Origin: Actinomadura xylanilytica
GTDB lineage: Bacteria > Actinomycetota > Actinomycetes > Streptosporangiales > Streptosporangiaceae
Direction of reading: 5' to 3'
Length of the DNA: 64,000 nucleotides
Assembly: GCF_030283145.1 (NCBI RefSeq)
Contig: NZ_JASNWE010000001.1
Span: 1,611,751-1,675,750 of the forward strand
Below, one piece after another: positions 16,406-25,777 of this stretch (position 1 is the stretch's first letter; the number at the start of each line of letters is the position of its first letter). Position numbers and translations under genes: made by a program. The notes under the pieces were generated by a model that saw only the letters and a program-made list of their open reading frames with translations, did not search any database and was not told where the DNA came from.

Positions 16406-17521
16406 ATGGCCGCCGATCTCCAGGAAATCGTGGAAAGCGCCGCCGACCTGCTGGGCGCCCCGGCGACGCTGGAGGACCGCGACTTCCATCTCGTGGCGTA
16501 CGCGGCGCACGGCGACACGATCGACCCCGTCCGGATGGAGTCGATCCTGCACCGCCGCGCCACCGAGGCCGTCCGGTCCCGGTTCGAGCGCTTCGGCATC
16601 GCCCGCGCCACCGGCCCCGTCCGGATCCCGGCCGACCGCGCCGCGGGCGTCCTCGGCCGTCTCTGCCTGCCCGCGCGCTGGCACGGCGTGACCTACGGCT
16701 ACCTGTGGCTGCTCGACGACAGCGGGACGATCTCCGACGAGCTCGCCGCGCGGGCCATGCCCCTCTGCGAGCGCGCGGGCCTCCAGATGGCCCGCCAGGC
16801 CCGCGAGCGCGACGATCTCGGCTGGAAGCTCGCCGACCTCCTGTCGGCCCAGCCCGAGGTGCGCGGCCAGGCCGCGGCCGACCTGGCCGAGGCACTGCCC
16901 CCGCCCCTGGCCGTCGCCGTCCTGCGCGCCCCGGGCCCCGAGCCCCGGCCGCTGAACCCGTGGCTGCTCCCCCGCTCGGTCCTCACCACCGTTTGGGAAC
17001 GCGACCACGTCCTGGTGTTCCCGATGTCCCGTGCGGGCGACGTCGTCGAGCGGGCCCGCCGCCTCCTCGCCGAACGCAGCCCCGAACCCGTCCAGGCCGG
17101 CTCGTACGGCCCCTGCGACGCCCTCACCGAGGTCCGCGAGGGCTGGCTCCGCGCCCGCGTCGCCGCCCGCGCCGCCGCCACGGGCGAGACCCGCGACTGG
17201 ACCTCGCTGGGCGTCCTGCGCCTCCTGCGCTGCGCCGCCGACGACGCGCTGTCCCAGGCCGTCCTCACCCCGGGCGCGGACCGCCTGCTGGCCCACCCCG
17301 ACCTGGCCGCCACCGCCCGCGCGTTCCTCGACCGCGCCGGCAGCGTCCAGCACACCGCCCGCGACCTCAGCATCCACCGCCAGACCCTCTACCACCGCCT
17401 CCGCCGCATCGAGGAGATCACCGCCCTCGACCTCTCCACCGGCCAGGACCGCCTCACCCTCCACCTGGCCCTCACCCTCTCCCCCTACCTGCCCCCGTTC
17501 ACCGCAACCCCACCGCAGTAA
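16406..17521 (+). CDS. pruC: PucR-family activator of proline utilisation (PruC-like)
   Basis: A 371-aa regulator. The N-terminal half (about 1-200) is a GAF-like/CdaR-type sensory region, and the C-terminus (about 310-365) is the PucR helix-turn-helix with the diagnostic SVQHTARDLSIHRQTLYHRLRRIEEI. It diverges from pruB, and mycobacterial PruC is a PucR-type activator of pruBA in the same position, so this role is inferred with good support. The ATG at 16406 follows a TACAAT -10 at 7 nt, indicating a leaderless transcript. The C-terminal third is unusually rich in CGC and CTC codons. Confidence 0.85.
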   Translation: MAADLQEIVESAADLLGAPATLEDRDFHLVAYAAHGDTIDPVRMESILHRRATEAVRSRFERFGIARATGPVRIPADRAAGVLGRLCLPARWHGVTYGYLWLLDDSGTISDELAARAMPLCERAGLQMARQARERDDLGWKLADLLSAQPEVRGQAAADLAEALPPPLAVAVLRAPGPEPRPLNPWLLPRSVLTTVWERDHVLVFPMSRAGDVVERARRLLAERSPEPVQAGSYGPCDALTEVREGWLRARVAARAAATGETRDWTSLGVLRLLRCAADDALSQAVLTPGADRLLAHPDLAATARAFLDRAGSVQHTARDLSIHRQTLYHRLRRIEEITALDLSTGQDRLTLHLALTLSPYLPPFTATPPQ

Positions 17522-17667
17522 CCTGCGCCTCCGCCACACCCCCCGCGCGGTGTGGCTTATGTATGACTTCGCGCTGAGGGTGTTCTCGGCCGCCTGAGAG
17601 TGCGGGCGGAATGCCGAGGAAGTCAGCCTGAACTAGGCGGAAGGGGAAAAGGGGAGCCCGGGAAAAG

Positions 17668-17715
17668 CAAAAGACCCGGCTGGTGCGAACTGTGTTCGCT
17701 TCCAACCGGGTCTTT
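17668..17715 (-). terminator. Terminator after tRNA-fMet copy 3
   Basis: AGACCCGG/CCGGGTCT arms (17672-17679 and 17706-17713) with further internal pairing are followed by TTTT on the minus strand, 4 nt past the tRNA. Confidence 0.85.
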
Positions 17716-17718
17716 CCT

Positions 17719-17795
17719 TGGTAGCGGGGGCAGGATTTGAACCTGCGACCTCTGGGTTATGAGCCCAGCGAGCTACCGAACTGCTCCACCCCGCG
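17719..17795 (-). tRNA. tRNA-fMet (CAT), copy 3
   Basis: A 77-nt initiator tRNA, identical to copy 1, with CCA encoded. It has the CAT anticodon, three G:C pairs in the anticodon stem and a C1-A72 mismatch. It lies 6.6 kb from copy 1 outside the tandem duplication, so the genome already had more than one initiator gene before that event. Confidence 0.97.
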
Positions 17796-17806
17796 GCGTT
17801 GTCTTA

Positions 17807-17812
17807 ACTCTA
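17807..17812 (-). promoter_or_regulatory. tRNA-fMet copy 3 -10 element
   Basis: TAGAGT in the block TAGAGTTAAGACA shared with the other two copies, 11 nt upstream of the tRNA. Confidence 0.6.
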
Positions 17813-17858
17813 TTGCATCCGGGGTGATCGGCCAAATCGGTGCGGCCGGGCCCGTTCC

Positions 17859-18905
17859 TCAGGAGCAGGCGGGGATCTGGCCGCCCTGGCCGTTGAGGGC
17901 GTTGACCGACTTCACGGCGCTGTCGAGGGTGTCGGCGCGGATCAGGCGGAGGCCGTCGGGGCGGGCGGCGGAGGCGTCCGTGCAGTTGTCCTTGGGGGTC
18001 AGGAAGACCGTCGCGCCGGCCTGGCGGGCGGCGATCATCTTCTGCTGGATGCCGCCGATCGGGCCGACCTTGCCCTCGGGGGTGATCGTGCCGGTGCCGG
18101 CGATGAACTTCCCGCCGGTGAGCGAGCCGGGGGTGAGCTTGTCGACGATGGCGAGCGAGAACATCAGGCCGGCGCTCGGGCCGCCGACGTCGCCGACGCT
18201 GATGTCGATCTTGAACGGGAACTTGTAGCGGTCGCCGAGGACGACGCCGATCACGGCGCGCTTGCCGGTGGGGTCGGCGACGGTGGTGACGGAGACCTTC
18301 TGCTCCGCGCCGGCGCGCCGGACGGTCAGCTCGACGGCGTCGCCGGCCTTGTGCTTGGCCATCAGGCCGGTGACCTGGGCGGCGCTGGCGGTCTTGGTGC
18401 CGTCGACCGCGATGACCTCGTCGTCCGGCTTGATCTTGCCGTCGGCGGGCCGGCCCTTCTGCACCGAGTCGATGACGACCTGGGTGCCCAGCGGGATCTT
18501 GAGCTGGTGCAGGGCGGCGGCCTCGGCGCTCTCCTGCGAGTCGTGCATCTGCCGGGTGTTCTCCTGGTCGACCTGCTGCTGCGACTCGTTCTTGGGGAAG
18601 ACCGTCTCTTCGGGGACGATCGCGGTGTCGCTGGCCAGCCAGCCGCGCAGCGCGCTGAACAGGTCGATCCGGCCGCCGGGGCCGCCCCGGTAGGTGACCG
18701 TGGTGAAGTTGAGGTGCCCGCCGTCGTCGTAGGTCCGCCGCCCCTCGATCTTGATGAGCGGCTGGCCCTTGTCGTTGGCGCCGAGCGTGTTGCTCGTCGG
18801 GCCCGGCATCAGCGCGACGTACGGGACGGGCAGGAACGAGCCAACGAGAGCCAGCACCAGGACGAGCACGCTCGCGGCGGTGAGCGTGGCGGCACGACGA
18901 GACAT
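17859..18905 (-). CDS. Membrane-anchored PDZ/Lon-like (S16) serine protease
   Basis: A 348-aa YlbL/Rv3194c-type protein. An N-terminal membrane anchor (about residues 8-26) is followed by an extracytoplasmic PDZ domain (about 130-215; GTQVVIDSVQKGRPADGKIK..) and a C-terminal Lon-type protease domain. The Ser-Lys dyad is visible as GGPSAGLMFSL (Ser about 245) and KVGPIGGIQQKMIAA (Lys about 290). It probably degrades secreted or membrane proteins. It is the first gene of the block that parallels Rv3193c-Rv3202c, adjoining moaE and UPF0182. Confidence 0.93.
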   Translation of the reverse strand: MSRRAATLTAASVLVLVLALVGSFLPVPYVALMPGPTSNTLGANDKGQPLIKIEGRRTYDDGGHLNFTTVTYRGGPGGRIDLFSALRGWLASDTAIVPEETVFPKNESQQQVDQENTRQMHDSQESAEAAALHQLKIPLGTQVVIDSVQKGRPADGKIKPDDEVIAVDGTKTASAAQVTGLMAKHKAGDAVELTVRRAGAEQKVSVTTVADPTGKRAVIGVVLGDRYKFPFKIDISVGDVGGPSAGLMFSLAIVDKLTPGSLTGGKFIAGTGTITPEGKVGPIGGIQQKMIAARQAGATVFLTPKDNCTDASAARPDGLRLIRADTLDSAVKSVNALNGQGGQIPACS

Positions 18906-18933
18906 GCCGGAAACTCTATGCCGAAGCGGGGCC

Positions 18934-19401
18934 TCAGCAGGCCCCGACCCACTCGTCCCCGCCGTCGGCGAAGGTCTGGTGCTTCCAGATGGGCACCAGC
19001 GCCTTGAGGTCGTCGATCAGCCGCCGGCACGCCTCGAACGCCTCGGCGCGATGCGGGCTGGACGCGGCCACCACGACGGCCAGGTCGCCGATCTCCAGGT
19101 CGCCGACCCGGTGCACGGCGGCGAGGGCCAGCACCGGGAGGTCGGCGGCGACCTTCTCCATGACCGCGCGGAGCTCCCGCCCGGCCGTCGGGTGGGCGCT
19201 GTAGGACAGGTTCCGGACGGCCCGCGCGTGATCGGCGTCGCGGACGGTGCCGACGAACAGCGCGGTGCCGCCCGCGGCCGGGGAGCCGACGGCGCCGAAC
19301 ACCTCGTCCACCGACAGGGGGGTGTCGCGGACGTCCGCCAGCCGGATGACCGCGGGCCCGGCCGGGACGGACCCGGCCGGGGAAGCAATGACCTCGCTCA
19401 C
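18934..19401 (-). CDS. moaE: Molybdopterin synthase catalytic subunit MoaE
   Basis: The large subunit of molybdopterin synthase (155 aa), which transfers sulfur from MoaD thiocarboxylate onto precursor Z. Family features are GTALFVGTVRD, the YSAHPTAGRE segment, HRVGDLEIGDLAVVVAASSPHR, and the active-site lysine region PIWKHQTFADG near the C-terminus. No moaD or other moa gene is nearby, so the cofactor pathway must be completed elsewhere. It lies 28 bp upstream of the PDZ protease gene and 10 bp downstream of the PPA1309-type gene, so the three are probably one leftward operon. Confidence 0.95.
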   Translation of the reverse strand: MSEVIASPAGSVPAGPAVIRLADVRDTPLSVDEVFGAVGSPAAGGTALFVGTVRDADHARAVRNLSYSAHPTAGRELRAVMEKVAADLPVLALAAVHRVGDLEIGDLAVVVAASSPHRAEAFEACRRLIDDLKALVPIWKHQTFADGGDEWVGAC

Positions 19402-19411
19402 GTCCCGCAGG

Positions 19412-19984
19412 CTACCCGCCCGCCGGCCGATCCTGATCTCCCGCCGCGGCCGGACGGGCGGCGGCGTCCGGCTCGTCGGGGTCGAGGGTGGCGGCGAGCG
19501 CCTCGGCGAGGGCGGGGACCAGGTCCGGGCCGGCCAACACCTCGTCGTCGGCGTCGTGCCGGCGGAGCCGCAGCGCCGAGTGGCGGGTGCCGTCGCGCAG
19601 CACGCCGACCACCATGCGGACGTCCTCGCGGGCCGGATGCTCGGCGGCCCAGGCGACGGCCTCCTTCTCGTCCTCGGGGATCTCCTCCTCCACCTCGGGC
19701 GGCAGCACCACCCGTTCGATCACCAGGGCGCAGCCCTCGACGGCGTCCGGCCAGGCGATGGTGGCGAGCGCGTCCTCGACGGCGGACTGCTCGGGCAGCG
19801 CGGGCTGTTCGAGGGCGGCGAGGGTGTCGGCGTCCGATTGCAGGCCGAGCTGGTCGGCCAGCTCCGGCTCCGCGCGGCGCAGCTCGACGCTGCGCACCAG
19901 CGCGTAGAGGCGCGGAGCGGTGTCCCATCCTTCCAGGGCCGAATGACGTTCGAGGTCCAGCACGACTTCTTCCAGAAGACTCAC
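19412..19984 (-). CDS. PPA1309-family conserved protein
   Basis: A 190-aa actinobacterial protein of the PPA1309 family, function unknown. It is acidic and soluble, with no membrane segment or known catalytic motif. The conserved core is the segment WPDAVEGCALVIERVVLPPE and a later VRMVVGVLRDGTRHSALRLR. It regularly lies beside UPF0182 and the PDZ protease in actinomycetes, as here. The Ala/Pro-rich tail after residue 170 looks disordered. It starts a probable operon with moaE (10-bp gap) and shares a promoter region with UPF0182. Confidence 0.85.
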   Translation of the reverse strand: MSLLEEVVLDLERHSALEGWDTAPRLYALVRSVELRRAEPELADQLGLQSDADTLAALEQPALPEQSAVEDALATIAWPDAVEGCALVIERVVLPPEVEEEIPEDEKEAVAWAAEHPAREDVRMVVGVLRDGTRHSALRLRRHDADDEVLAGPDLVPALAEALAATLDPDEPDAAARPAAAGDQDRPAGG

Positions 19985-20101
19985 GGGGCCATCTTTCCCC
20001 CAATCAGCCCGGGGAAATGCGGGAACCCCACGCCAACTCGGTAAGTTGCATACACAGCACCGGCGTGCCGCCGGTGGGCACGACCATGAACGGAGGGGCC
20101 C

Positions 20102-23020
20102 TTGACCTTCCGGACTCCCGAATTCGGGCGCCGGCTCGGTAGCGGCCGGACCCGACTGGTGCTACCGGTCCTGGCCGTACTGGCGGTGCTGCTGATCGCC
20201 TTCATGGTGTTCACCGCGCTCTGGACCGACCTGCTCTGGTACCGCTCGGTGCACTTCTCGTCGGTCTTCACCACCATGCTGTGGGCGCGGGTAGTGCTGT
20301 TCGTCGGCGCCGGCCTGTTCATGGCGCTGGTGGTGGGCGCGAACGTGATGATCGCGCACCGGCTGCGGCCCGCGTACCGGCCGCTGTCGGTCGAGCAGCA
20401 GGGCCTCGAACGTTACCGGACCGTGATCGACCCCCGGCGCAAGCTCATCACCGCGGGGCTGCTCGGCCTGCTGGCCGTCCTGACCGGCTCGTCGGTGTCC
20501 GGCCAGTGGCCGGTCTGGCTCGCGTTCCTCCACCGCACCTCCTTCGGCCAGGTCGACCCGCAGTTCCACAAGGACATCTCGTTCTACGTCTTCACCTACC
20601 CGTTCCTGCGGCTGGTGCTGGGCGTGGTCTTCGCGACGGTGATCCTGTCCATCCTGGCCGCGGTGATGGTGCACTACCTCTACGGCGGGCTGCGCCTCCA
20701 AGGGCCGGGCGACAAGGCCAGCCCTCCCGCGCGCGCGCACCTGTCGGTGCTGGTGGGCGTGTTCATCCTGCTGAAGGCGTTCGCCTACTGGTTCGACCGG
20801 TACGGGCTCGTCCACTCCGAACGGGGCGTCACCACCGGCGCGTCCTACACCGACGTCAACGCCCTGCTGCCCGCCAAGACGATCCTGGCGATCATCGCGC
20901 TGATCTGCGCCGCGCTGTTCTTCAGCAACCTGATGCGGCGCGGCATGATGCTGCCCGGCGTGGGCTTCACGCTGCTGGTGCTGTCGGCGATCCTGGTCGG
21001 CGGCCTCTACCCGCTGCTGATCCAGCAGTTCCAGGTCAAGCCGGACGAGCTCGCCAAGGAGCGGCAGTTCATCCAGCGCAACATCGAGTTCACCCGCAAG
21101 GCCTACGGCGTCGGGGACGTCAGGCCCGCGGCGTACGGGGCGCAGCCCGAGACCGACACCGGGCGGCTCCAGGACGAGGCCGGCAAGCTCGACGGCGTGC
21201 GGCTGCTCGACCCGAGCGTGGTCGGCGAGACGTTCCAGCAGCTCCAGCGCGTCCGGCCGTTCTACCGGTTCCCCGACACCCTCGACGTCGACCGCTACAA
21301 GGTCACCGACGGCGGCCAGCAGAAGACCGTCGACACGATCGTGGCGCTGCGCGAGCTGTCCGGGGCTCCCGCCGGGCAGAAGAGCTGGGTCAAGGACCGG
21401 ATGGTCTACACGCACGGCTACGGCTTCGTGTCCGCCTACGGCGACCGGTTCACCGGCGGCGGCGAGCCCGAGTTCCTGACCAAGGACATGCCGTCCGCGG
21501 CCAACGCCCAGATCAAGGTCGACCAGCCGCAGATCTACTACGGCGAGCACTCCCCGTCCTACTCGGTGGTCGGCGGCGCGGGCCAGAACGAGCTCGACTA
21601 CCCCGACAACAGCTCGGCCGGGCAGGAGAACACCACCTACAAGGGCGCCGGCGGCGTGCCGATCGACTCGTTCTTCAACAAGCTCCTCTTCTCCGCCAAG
21701 TTCCAGGAGAAGAACCTGATGCTGTCCGGGGCGATCAAGAAGAACGCCAAGATCCTCTACAACCGGACGCCGCGCGACATGGTGCACCGCGCCGCGCCCT
21801 GGCTCACCCTCGACGGCGACCCGTACCCGACCGTGGTGGACGGCAAGGTCACCTGGATCGTCGACGGGTACACCACCTCGTCCGGCTACCCCTACTCCGA
21901 GCAGACCAGCCTCGGCGAGGCCACCCGCGACACCATCACCGACACCCGGTCGGCGGTGGCGCGGCAGGCCAACGACCGCGTCAACTACATGCGCAACTCG
22001 GTCAAGGCGACCGTGGACGCCTACGACGGCACCGTCAAGCTCTACCAGTGGGACGAGAAGGACCCGGTGACCAAGACCTGGATGAAGGTCTTCAAGAACA
22101 CCGTGGAGCCCAAGAGCGCGATCCCGGCGGAGCTGGAGAGCCACTTCCGCTACCCGCAGGACATGTTCAAGGTGCAGCGGCAGATCCTCGCCAAGTACCA
22201 CGTGACCGACCCCGGCGCGTTCTACAACGGCGAGGGCTTCTGGGACGTGCCGGAGGACCCGGGCGCGAAGGGCCGGCGGCAGCCTCCGTTCTACCAGAGC
22301 CTGGCGATGCCGGGCAGCCCCACCGAGGACTTCTCCCTCACCACCGTGTTCAACCCGGTCAACAACCCCAACCTGGCCTCGTTCATGGCGGTCGGGTCCA
22401 CCCCCGGACCCGACTACGGCAAGATCCAGATCTTGCAGCTGCCGCGCACGCCGCCGACCCAGGGGCCGGGGCAGGTGCAGAACACGTTCGAGACCAACGC
22501 GCAGGTCAAGGACTCGCTGTACCGGCTGCGCCAGGGCAACACCCGCACCGTGGCGGGCAACCTGCTGACGATCCCGTTCGGCAAGGGCCTGCTGTACGTG
22601 GAACCGATGTACGCGCTGGCGGCCGGAGGCGCCGAGCAGCAGCCGTACCCGATCCTCGGCCAGGTGCTGGTGCGGTTCGGCGACCGGATCGCGTCCGGCA
22701 AGACCCTGCCGGAGGCGATGAAGCTGCTCCTCGGCGGCGCCGGGGCCACCCCGCCGCCGGCGGCCACGCCCGGGAAGCCCGCGCCGCAGGGCGGGCCCGA
22801 GCTGAGCCAGGCCGTCCGGGACGCCATCACCGACCTGCAACGGGCCGTCGACGGCTACGAGAAGGCCCGCAAGGACGGCGACTATCCCGCCATGGGCACC
22901 GCGTGGGAGCAGATCAAGAAGGCCAAGGAGGCGTTGAGCGCCGCCAACCAGGCGGCGGTCAAGCAGCCCGCCGCATCGCCCCCGCCGTCCGGCTCCCCGA
23001 GCGAGAAGCCGTCCAGCTAG
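20102..23020 (+). CDS. UPF0182 family integral membrane protein
   Basis: A 972-aa homologue of Rv3193c, function unknown. Residues 1-330 contain about seven transmembrane helices, including two in the first 80 residues. The remainder is a large extracytoplasmic domain with the family blocks RNIEFTRKAYGV and QIYYGEHSPSYSVV. The last 110 residues are a Pro/Ala linker and an Ala/Lys-rich coiled region ending in a disordered PAASPPPSGSPSEKPSS tail. A TTG start is chosen because GGAGGGG lies directly before it; no in-frame ATG has a ribosome site. A strong bidirectional terminator follows. Confidence 0.95.
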   Translation: MTFRTPEFGRRLGSGRTRLVLPVLAVLAVLLIAFMVFTALWTDLLWYRSVHFSSVFTTMLWARVVLFVGAGLFMALVVGANVMIAHRLRPAYRPLSVEQQGLERYRTVIDPRRKLITAGLLGLLAVLTGSSVSGQWPVWLAFLHRTSFGQVDPQFHKDISFYVFTYPFLRLVLGVVFATVILSILAAVMVHYLYGGLRLQGPGDKASPPARAHLSVLVGVFILLKAFAYWFDRYGLVHSERGVTTGASYTDVNALLPAKTILAIIALICAALFFSNLMRRGMMLPGVGFTLLVLSAILVGGLYPLLIQQFQVKPDELAKERQFIQRNIEFTRKAYGVGDVRPAAYGAQPETDTGRLQDEAGKLDGVRLLDPSVVGETFQQLQRVRPFYRFPDTLDVDRYKVTDGGQQKTVDTIVALRELSGAPAGQKSWVKDRMVYTHGYGFVSAYGDRFTGGGEPEFLTKDMPSAANAQIKVDQPQIYYGEHSPSYSVVGGAGQNELDYPDNSSAGQENTTYKGAGGVPIDSFFNKLLFSAKFQEKNLMLSGAIKKNAKILYNRTPRDMVHRAAPWLTLDGDPYPTVVDGKVTWIVDGYTTSSGYPYSEQTSLGEATRDTITDTRSAVARQANDRVNYMRNSVKATVDAYDGTVKLYQWDEKDPVTKTWMKVFKNTVEPKSAIPAELESHFRYPQDMFKVQRQILAKYHVTDPGAFYNGEGFWDVPEDPGAKGRRQPPFYQSLAMPGSPTEDFSLTTVFNPVNNPNLASFMAVGSTPGPDYGKIQILQLPRTPPTQGPGQVQNTFETNAQVKDSLYRLRQGNTRTVAGNLLTIPFGKGLLYVEPMYALAAGGAEQQPYPILGQVLVRFGDRIASGKTLPEAMKLLLGGAGATPPPAATPGKPAPQGGPELSQAVRDAITDLQRAVDGYEKARKDGDYPAMGTAWEQIKKAKEALSAANQAAVKQPAASPPPSGSPSEKPSS

Positions 23021-23031
23021 TCCCGGGCTCC

Positions 23032-23072
23032 GCCCGCCCGCCTGGACCGGTTTCCGGTCAAGGCGGGCGGGC
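23032..23072. terminator. Strong hairpin between UPF0182 and epimerase gene
   Basis: A 12-bp outer stem (23032-23043 with 23061-23072) plus a 6-bp inner stem GACCGG/CCGGTC with TTT loop. It lies between convergent genes and can serve both. Confidence 0.8.
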
Positions 23073-23141
23073 AAAGCGATCAAAGCAGCGGCGGACGGGC
23101 CGGGGCCGCGGGCCGGCGGGGCGGACCTGGACGGACGGAGG

Positions 23142-24224
23142 TCAGCGGCGCCGCTTGCGGGCGCGGCGGATGGCCGCGGCGGCGCCGATCGCGGCCACGG
23201 TGGCGCCCGCGGCGGTCGCCATGGTGGCCTCCTTGCCGCCGACGCGGCGGCCGACGACGGCGTGCCGTCCGGCGGTCTCCTCCATCACCACGCGCAGGGC
23301 GGTGGCGTTGTCGTACCCGGGCTTCCAGCCGGCCGCCCGCAGCCGGGCGCAGTCGACCACCCACGGGTAGGCGACGTAGTGCAGGTCGGTCGCGGGCGCG
23401 GGGGTCATGCCGAGGCGGTGCAGCCGCTGCGCCATCCCGAAGGTGAGCGCGGCGGGCAGCTCGAAGCTCCGCTTGCCCGCGATCTCGTTGACCTCGTCCG
23501 AGCCGAGCCAGCCGTCGCAGCCCACGCCGAGCGGGCCGGGCAGGTCCTCGACGACCACCAGTTCGAGGGCGGCGGCCAGGTCCTCGACGTGGCAGAACTG
23601 CCAGCCGGTGGTGCAGCCCTTGACCGACAGCAGCCTGGGCGACTCGAAGTGGCGGGTCACGACCGTGTCGATGCCGGGCCCCACCAGCGCCGCCGGGCGC
23701 ACCACCGTGACCTCGAGGCCCGGATGGGTGACCGGCGCGTTCGCGGCCAGGTCCTCCATCTCCAGGAAGTCGCCGGCGATGCTCTCGTTGGCCTCGGCGA
23801 GCAGCGGGGCGTCCTCGAGGAGCGGCACCTCGTTGCCCGGCCCCGCGCCGTAGACCATCGCGCTGGTGACCAGGACCACCCGGCGGACCCGGGCCGCCGC
23901 GGCGGCGGTCACCACCGTCTGCGCGCCCCGCACGTTGTGGGTGCGGCGCTCGCGCGGGTCGGCCTCGGGCGACTGCTCGACGTCCAGGTTGACGATCACG
24001 TCGACGTCCGAGAGCCGGTTGGACAGCAGCGGATCGCGGATGTCGACGACCCGCCAGGTGACGTCCGGCACATCTCCGCGCTGCCCGTCGATCGCGACGA
24101 CCTTGCGGATCTCCTCACGCTCGGCGAGCCGGGCGGCCAGCAGCCGCCCCGCCCCTGTGGCCGCCCCGGTGACGGCGACCACCGGGGCCTTGCTACGCCG
24201 AGGGCGAACCTTGCCCGTTGCCAC
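23142..24224 (-). CDS. NAD-dependent epimerase/dehydratase family protein
   Basis: A 360-aa extended-SDR fold. The Rossmann motif VTGAATGAGRLLA is near residue 18, the DVIVNLD segment replaces the usual AAxxxV, and VTSAMVYGAG carries the Ser-Tyr pair. The classic YxxxK lysine is not obvious, so it may act as a binding or atypical redox protein rather than a sugar epimerase. The C-terminus is a short Ala-rich hydrophobic segment followed by RRARKRRR, suggesting membrane association. It diverges from the DUF2342 metalloprotease gene. Confidence 0.85.
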   Translation of the reverse strand: MATGKVRPRRSKAPVVAVTGAATGAGRLLAARLAEREEIRKVVAIDGQRGDVPDVTWRVVDIRDPLLSNRLSDVDVIVNLDVEQSPEADPRERRTHNVRGAQTVVTAAAAARVRRVVLVTSAMVYGAGPGNEVPLLEDAPLLAEANESIAGDFLEMEDLAANAPVTHPGLEVTVVRPAALVGPGIDTVVTRHFESPRLLSVKGCTTGWQFCHVEDLAAALELVVVEDLPGPLGVGCDGWLGSDEVNEIAGKRSFELPAALTFGMAQRLHRLGMTPAPATDLHYVAYPWVVDCARLRAAGWKPGYDNATALRVVMEETAGRHAVVGRRVGGKEATMATAAGATVAAIGAAAAIRRARKRRR

Positions 24225-24313
24225 GGGGGTGCCCCCTTCCTTGTGTACGCGACTTCGCCGGGACCGGCTAACGTTGCGGATATGAGCCCATCATGCATCC
24301 CAGGGGCAAACCG

Positions 24314-25777
24314 ATGAGTGACAATCCCTTCGGCTTCAACCGTCCAGGCGACGACGGAGACGACGACAAGCCCCAGGATCCATTCAAGGCCATGGGCGGC
24401 GACATGTCGCAATTCGCCGACATGTTGCACCGCTTCGCCGACATGCTCGGCAGCCAGGGCGCCGGCGGCGCCGAGGGCGGCCCGCTGAACTGGGATCTGG
24501 CCAAGAACATCGCCCGGCACTCGGTCGTCGAGCAGGGCGACCCCTCGATCGTGGACGCCGAGCGGCGCCAGGTCGAGGAGGCGCTGCGGCTGGCCGATCT
24601 GTGGCTGGACGAGGGCACCACGCTGCCCGCCGGCATCCGCACCCCCCAGGCGTGGAGCCGGTCGGAGTGGATCGAGCAGACGCTGCCGGTCTGGGCGAAG
24701 GTCTGCGACCCGATCGCGTCCCGCATGGTCGACTCGATGGGCGGCGCGCTCGGCGGCGGCGAGATCCCCGCCGACGTGCAGGCGATGGCCGGCCCGCTGA
24801 TCGGCATGGTCAAGCAGATGGCCGGCGCGATGGTCGGCGGCCAGGCCGGGCAGGCGCTCGGCGCGCTCGCCCGCGAGGTCACCGGCTCCGCCGACGTCGG
24901 CCTGCCGCTGGCCCCCGGCGGTGTCGGCGCGCTGCTCCCCGCCGGGGTGGACGCGTTCGGCGCCGGCCTCGAGGTGTCCGGCGACGAGGTGCGGCTCTAC
25001 CTGGCGCTGCGCGAGGCCGCGCACCAGCGGCTGTTCGCCCACGTGCCGTGGCTGCGCGCGCATTTGCTGGGCGCGGTCGAGGAGTACGCGCGCGGCATCA
25101 CCGTCGACCTGTCGGGCATCGAGCAGGCCGTCCAGGGGCTCGACCTGAACAACCCCGAGGCCATCCAGGAGGCGCTCGGCGGCGAGCTGTCGCTCCAGCC
25201 CGAGGAGACGCCCCGGCAGAAGGCGGCGCTCGCCCGCCTGGAGACCGCGCTGGCGCTGGTCGAGGGCTGGGTCGACACCGTGGTCAACCAGGTCGCCGAG
25301 GGCCGGCTGCCCGGCTCGGTGAAGCTGTCGGAGGCCGTCCGGCGGCGCCGCGCCACCGGCGGTCCGGCCGAGCGCACCTTCGCCACGCTGGTCGGCCTGG
25401 AGCTGCGGCCCCGGCGGCTGCGCGAGGCGGGCGTCCTGTGGCGCACGCTCACCGAGGCGCGCGGCATGCAGGGCCGCGACGCGCTGTGGGACCACCCCGA
25501 CCTGCTGCCGACCGCCGACGATCTCGACGACCCCGAGGGCTTCGCGCACGGCAAGGACGAGATCGAGGGGCTGTCCGACCTCGACATCTCCGCGCTCACC
25601 GCCGATCACCCCGAGATCGGCCGCACCGACGGCACATCCGGCAAGCCTGGAAAGCCCAGCGAGGACGGCGCTGCCGAGGGCGACGACAAGCCCGACAAGC
25701 CCGACGAGAACGGGCGAGGCGGCGCGGATGGCGGGGGCAAGGGCCCGGACGACGGCGCGCCGGGGCCCCGCTCGTGA
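24314..25777 (+). CDS. DUF2342 zinc-dependent metalloprotease-like protein
   Basis: A 487-aa homologue of Rv3195, in a family once annotated as coenzyme F420 biosynthesis-associated and now as zinc-dependent metalloprotease; its role is unproven. The N-terminus is acidic and disordered. The core from about residue 60 contains an Ala/Gly-rich hydrophobic helix pair and the conserved LREAAHQRLFAHVPWLRAHL segment. That segment is the family's metal-site candidate but is not a standard HExxH. The C-terminal 60 residues are disordered, rich in Asp/Gly/Lys. The start follows AGGGG at 8-nt spacing. Its stop overlaps a short downstream reading frame. Confidence 0.88.
   Translation: MSDNPFGFNRPGDDGDDDKPQDPFKAMGGDMSQFADMLHRFADMLGSQGAGGAEGGPLNWDLAKNIARHSVVEQGDPSIVDAERRQVEEALRLADLWLDEGTTLPAGIRTPQAWSRSEWIEQTLPVWAKVCDPIASRMVDSMGGALGGGEIPADVQAMAGPLIGMVKQMAGAMVGGQAGQALGALAREVTGSADVGLPLAPGGVGALLPAGVDAFGAGLEVSGDEVRLYLALREAAHQRLFAHVPWLRAHLLGAVEEYARGITVDLSGIEQAVQGLDLNNPEAIQEALGGELSLQPEETPRQKAALARLETALALVEGWVDTVVNQVAEGRLPGSVKLSEAVRRRRATGGPAERTFATLVGLELRPRRLREAGVLWRTLTEARGMQGRDALWDHPDLLPTADDLDDPEGFAHGKDEIEGLSDLDISALTADHPEIGRTDGTSGKPGKPSEDGAAEGDDKPDKPDENGRGGADGGGKGPDDGAPGPRS

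Noticed and set aside
20162..23083. A 973-codon open frame antisense to UPF0182
   Set aside because: The + strand frame encodes a clear UPF0182 protein. The antisense product is low-complexity with no motif or ribosome site.
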